A stretch of 32,995 bases of DNA from JBGPJM01 sp041485385 (lineage in GTDB: Bacteria > Planctomycetota > Phycisphaerae > Phycisphaerales > UBA1924), in NCBI GenBank assembly GCA_041485385.1, contig JBGPJM010000030.1, positions 1 through 32,995 on the forward strand, in the 5' to 3' direction. The notes under the pieces were generated by a model. The model was not told the origin of the DNA, did not search any database, and saw nothing but the letters and a program-made list of their open reading frames with translations. Position numbers and translations under genes: made by a program. Below, piece after piece: positions 32,801 to 32,995 of the stretch; the first letter of the stretch is position 1, and every line of letters begins with the position of its first letter.

Positions 32801-32995
32801 TCACGGCGCTCGAGATGGCCCACCAGCTCCTTGAAGCGGGCGAGGAGGTCGCCACGCTGATCATGCTCGACAGCCTTCCGCCGAAAATGCCGACGCTGAC
32901 ACCCCGCGAGCGGCTGCAGATCCAGTGGGAGCGTCTGCGGCGCCGTGGGATCGAATACGTCCGGGATTACGCCATGGACAAGTGGAGATGGGAGA
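26878..32995 (+). CDS. Type I PKS module KS-AT-KR-DH-ACP-TE (truncated by window end)
   Basis: Starts at ATG 26878 in an ATGA overlap with the NRPS; 2,039 codons are visible. KS: C185 in QTACSTSL, H321 in EAHGTGT and H361 in NIGHLD, a complete triad. AT: FPGGGAQ near 541 and Ser 633 in GHSLGEY; the later substrate motif reads GASHS, not a clear malonyl or methylmalonyl signature. KR: TGGLGGIG at 1173, V-E-D after HAAG (last Asp kept, as in B-type KRs) and Y1333 in VDYVAANAF. DH: H1423 in EHRTRAGQALLPG and D1603 in HPAVLDLATG. ACP: Ser 1826 in ELGGHSL. TE: Ser 1971 in GFSGGG, cut at the window edge. It should extend the glycyl starter by one unit, reduce, dehydrate and release it. KR before DH differs from the usual cis-AT order. 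Confidence 0.92.
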   Translation, partial: MRESEKMNLSGTEIAVVGMAARLPGARNIDEYWRNLCGGVEAIRRFTDDELKAAGVAPSILSDPHYVKAGGVLEDMEGFDSGFFGFSPKDAAILDPQHRHFYECAWAALEHAGHTSRRFDGSIGVFAGCGMNAYFIYNILGNPGLLKSVGLFLLRHTGNDRDFLPTSVSYKMNLRGPSVAIQTACSTSLVAIHMACQSLLGLECDMAISGGVTIIIPHRQGYHYAPNEVQSPDGHCRPFDARGAGTVLTSGVGVVVLRRLVDAIDDGDFIHAVIRGSAVNNDGSGKVGYLAPSVDGHARVVTEALGVAGVEPESVSYLEAHGTGTLVGDPIEIAALTQAYGQRMQKKGFCRIGSAKANIGHLDTAAGVAGVIKVVEALKHRQIPPSINFETPNPAINFATGPFVVNTALTEWAGNGGPRRAGISSLGVGGTNVHTILEEAPALGPTDPARPCEVLVVSARTPGALDAATANLAEHLRSCPGLNLGDVAHTLQIGREWFEHRRTVACDSLEDAATALSEKDAKRVFTGRAPKSEPSVVFMFPGGGAQYPGMGRGVYEHQAVYRQEVDRCLEILRALVDFDLRGLMFPAPGREPEAGGLLEKACASVCAVFTVEYALARLWMSWGIQPAAMTGHSLGEYTAACLAGVMSLTDALRVVALRGRLVQSVPDAAMLSVPLSEEQTSGLLGDDLDLAAVNGPELCVVAGRPERLTRLEQELLAKDVECKRLRLAGASHSRFVEPILAEFRSGIASIRLNPPQLRYLSNVTGTWVRPEDAQSPDYWVRHFRGTVRFSQGAAELLNQQGRLLMEVGPGQTLSSLARQQPVKPVAVLSSLRHPEDATPDLRFLMSNFGRLWVAGVGVDFAKLHEGKRRRRVPLPTYPFEHQRYWIDPVKTVAVEGSAERRLQRLAGVDEWFSRPVWKQEALVHEPVAAANGQRHTTLVFLDTAGVGAELVSSLVRRGDKVVTVRDGDAFYKLRDGEYALAPEAGREGYDQLFADLTADKRLPTRIVHMWMITAEEKFRPGSSFFHRNLERGFYSLLFMMQALGGQDLPAGLRIAVASNGMQSLDGERLAYPEKAALLGPVRVIPREFPGVATQSVDVDLPHTAVGQTAGKANRSRVAQAAEQVMQELDARAPALVVAYRAGSRWRQDLERVKLAAPTGMPSCVRERGVYVVTGGLGGIGLAAAEHLARTARARLVLVGRSGLPQRSEWDGWLGTHNERDRTSRKIRRLRAIEELGGEVLVGAADVANIEAMQAVLSEARRRFGEINGVVHAAGTVEDGLIHGKTQEAVERIFTPKIHGTLLLADLLKGAPLDFFVLFSSTSSFMGAAGQVDYVAANAFLDAFARSRLAPQSGVTIAVNWGVWKHIGMATAISHRLKGQEADEPSEHVATAHPLLDERIIDTADQIVFASRYRTGDRWVLGEHRTRAGQALLPGTAYIEIARAAIADVTEAERAEIRDLSFVAPLAVGEDETREVRVSLNRDADRYAFEVTSRSFVNGVGGGEWDLHAQGSVKASEPIAPTGPVEQNGRLMLDEIVARCPRQLGRSGGPALQTPQGEHLAFGPRWRTLRRINFGEGEAIAELELPVEFRPDLKDFKLHPAVLDLATGFCLPLIEGYDGATQLYVPLTYRRIRVHAPLTARVFSHVRGDAKNQASRDVATFDATITDEEGNTLVEVEQFSMRKLADAAAFAKTASRERAAPASADTAGGTAAANLSAGERLFLEAYEAGITSVEGMAVLDRVLGAESPGPQVAVSPVDLPVLIERTGEAAVAADKSGVVKFSRPDLQSKYEGPRDEIERTLAGFWEDLLGVQQVGIHDDFFELGGHSLIAVRLFARIKKAYSVEYPLSTLFEAPTIARCAELLRRERGETMDTSGAAPITRQQRHRFLVPMNTTPEATRAPFFVVAGMFGNVLNLRHMAAHLGQDQPVYALQARGLHGDDKPHETFEEMATDYLQEVRLTQPKGPYFLGGFSGGGITALEMAHQLLEAGEEVATLIMLDSLPPKMPTLTPRERLQIQWERLRRRGIEYVRDYAMDKWRWE

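Noticed and set aside
1..32995. CRISPR arrays, tRNA or rRNA genes, complete insertion sequences
   Set aside because: I saw no regularly spaced identical repeats, no tRNA-like cloverleaf with a CCA end, no rRNA-like sequence and no transposase gene on either strand.

Overview
The window is a high-GC bacterial chromosome segment with very strong G/C preference at third codon positions. The gene content fits an environmental, secondary-metabolite-producing bacterium: a large glycosyltransferase operon headed by a NusG paralogue, a secreted fibronectin-III/beta-helix protein, and a modular NRPS/PKS. Planctomycetota (Phycisphaerae-like) or Myxococcota would be reasonable guesses. No phylogenetic marker is present, so this is inference only.

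Region 1 (1-1437). The tail of an unknown plus-strand gene (ends at 69) is followed by two minus-strand genes: a GmhA-type sedoheptulose-7-phosphate isomerase and a small secreted protein of unknown function. The non-coding parts hold short spaced repeats (about 185-235, and 996-1022) and a hairpin (1025-1043).

Region 2 (1624-20791) is a polysaccharide locus, all on the plus strand. It opens with a NusG/RfaH-like specialised elongation factor whose stop codon lies in a perfect hairpin, then a 367-bp leader, then a secreted protein of about 1,277 residues with six fibronectin-III-like repeats and a right-handed beta-helix. After a further 276-bp gap comes a tightly coupled run of ten genes (6644-20791). 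Eight of the nine junctions overlap by 1-4 bases as ATGA, GTGA or TGATG, and the other has a 3-base gap. In order they encode a GT87-type membrane glycosyltransferase, two GT4 enzymes, a Wzy/O-antigen-ligase-like membrane protein, a polysaccharide deacetylase, two GT2 enzymes, a second deacetylase, a GT4-GT2 double enzyme, a WecG/TagA/CpsF (GT26) enzyme and a final GT-B glycosyltransferase. Together they look able to assemble, polymerise and partly de-N-acetylate an exopolysaccharide or surface glycan. No priming transferase, Wzx flippase or Wza/Wzc export gene is in the window. The GT4-GT2 enzyme reads as one open frame, but codon statistics of its linker suggest a frameshift that joined two formerly overlapping genes.

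Region 3 (20763-21704, minus strand) is an aldo/keto reductase, convergent with and slightly overlapping the last glycosyltransferase. It marks the boundary of the sugar locus.

Region 4 (22079-32995, running off the end) is a two-protein assembly line. The first protein is an NRPS loading-type module: a full-length formyltransferase-like domain, a condensation-domain remnant without its catalytic half, an adenylation domain split by a luciferase-like flavin monooxygenase domain, and a carrier protein. The adenylation code I read (D-I-L-Q-M-G-M-I-W-K) is close to the glycine code. The second protein overlaps it by ATGA and is a PKS with order KS-AT-KR-DH-ACP-TE, cut by the window edge inside the thioesterase. 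The simplest reading is an initiating module that loads, formylates and possibly oxidises glycine, passes it to one reducing PKS extension, and is released by the thioesterase. This region is the best candidate in the window for an undescribed system.
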